Shown here in pieces: positions 63,468 through 64,000 of a DNA stretch of 64,000 bases; position 1 is the stretch's first letter, and the number at the start of each line of letters is the position of its first letter. This DNA is from Salinarchaeum sp. IM2453. GTDB lineage: Archaea > Halobacteriota > Halobacteria > Halobacteriales > Salinarchaeaceae. The DNA lies in assembly GCF_019693215.1 (NCBI RefSeq), contig NZ_CP081183.1:2421226-2485225 (forward strand), written 5' to 3'. The notes under the pieces are model-generated. The model was not told the DNA's origin. It did not search any database and saw only the letters and a program-made list of their open reading frames with translations. Both the position numbers and the translations under genes were made by a program.

Positions 63468-64000
63468 ATTTGTCCCTCCACAGATTGCTCAATCGCCAAC
63501 ACAGCGATCTCATATATTGATGTTGTATCCGCAAGAAGACCAAACGCAATGACCACTGCTGCAGTGATGGCTGTCGGCCACAGTAAAGTTGCTCTTGTTT
63601 GTTCACCAGTCCATTGAACTGCGTCAGATTTGTTATTTGATGCGAGTGAGATCCCTCCAAATGGTCCATCAAGAAGTGGCTTTGTGTCGTGGTGTTCTGG
63701 AGTTTCAAAGAATGCTGTGTAAACAACCGGCCAGAGATATGCGACCGAAAGAACACCAGCTAAAAAGAATACAACGAGAGCAGGGATACTTTCAGTTCCG
63801 CTTCCAAGCATTAGATTCCATTTGCTGACAAAGCCAGCGAATAGGGGGATTCCAGCGAGACTGAAACTACCGATTGCAAATCCTGTCATTACAATCGGCA
63901 TCTCCCGGGCTACACCTGCCATATTATCAATGTCCTCAAGTCCTCGCTCGGCGTACAATGCCCCAGCACAGAAAAATAGCGTCAGCTTAGCTGCTGCATG
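63464..64000 (-). CDS. Mrp/complex I-like antiporter subunit, C-terminal part
   Basis: The visible 178 codons run off the right edge. HAAAKLTLFFCAGALYAERG, continuing GLEDIDNMAGVAREMPIVMT, is typical of MrpD/NuoL-like subunits (the KLTLFF segment normally contains the loop between helices 11 and 12). The reading frame extends upstream beyond 64000. It overlaps the next gene by 4 nt, forming a run of at least three homologous subunits. Confidence 0.85.
   Translation of the reverse strand, partial: HAAAKLTLFFCAGALYAERGLEDIDNMAGVAREMPIVMTGFAIGSFSLAGIPLFAGFVSKWNLMLGSGTESIPALVVFFLAGVLSVAYLWPVVYTAFFETPEHHDTKPLLDGPFGGISLASNNKSDAVQWTGEQTRATLLWPTAITAAVVIAFGLLADTTSIYEIAVLAIEQSVEGQI

Overview
The window reads as the chromosome of a square-type halophilic archaeon, most like Haloquadratum. 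The proteins are acidic and haloarchaeal throughout (UbiA-type lipid prenyltransferase, TupABC, NhaC and Mrp-type antiporter subunits, Tat-exported proteins, a CPxCG micro-protein). Base composition is unusually AT-rich for a haloarchaeon, and intergenic gaps are long and filled with decayed palindromic IS200/IS605-like sequences. The genus is an inference; the haloarchaeal assignment is firm.

Left part (1-13.6 kb). A type I-B CRISPR-Cas locus opens the window: cas5 (cut by the edge), cas7, cas8b and cas6 on the minus strand. It is followed by a CRISPR array of 21 repeats at 4420-5767. The array is transcribed leftwards from a leader at its right end, and two or three decayed repeats lie beyond its old end. 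Next comes an integrated element: a small tyrosine integrase, then four overlapping minus-strand genes (winged-helix protein, PD-(D/E)XK-like protein, two zinc-binding proteins) running from tRNA-Pro(GGG). Housekeeping genes follow (CoA-binding protein, RecA-like ATPase, UbiA prenyltransferase).

Island and patchwork (13.5-22.6 kb). tRNA-Arg(TCG) has a 15-bp copy of its 3' end about 1 kb downstream, enclosing a PIN/antitoxin pair. Beyond it are a second VapBC pair, a fragment of a further PIN gene and a frameshifted ATPase gene. An exported Tat protein, a leaderless subtilase with an inserted copper-less cupredoxin-like domain, and a membrane-tethered Mrr-type nuclease follow.

Middle and right (22.6-64 kb). 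These hold a TauE exporter, a tungstate uptake operon with a ModE-like regulator, a P-type ATPase, a CPBP-family protein, an SDR, a fusion of MCM N- and C-terminal domains with an HsdR_N-like nuclease domain but no AAA+ motor, and an ABCE1/RLI homologue that has lost all Fe-S cysteines. Then come glutamate dehydrogenase, NhaC, a fumarate-reductase-type flavoprotein, a Tat subtilase, Get3/ArsA, a TRIC-type channel, two TrkA-C membrane proteins, an HTH/DUF234 ATPase of higher GC, an inverted MCP-PAS transducer, a phosphate permease with a one-base frameshift, and the 3' end of a run of Mrp/complex-I-like subunits. Several genes are demonstrably broken (ATPase 15850-17191, helicase 37106-37873, metallophosphoesterase 54602-54960, pit 58720-59906), which shows active decay around the repeat elements.
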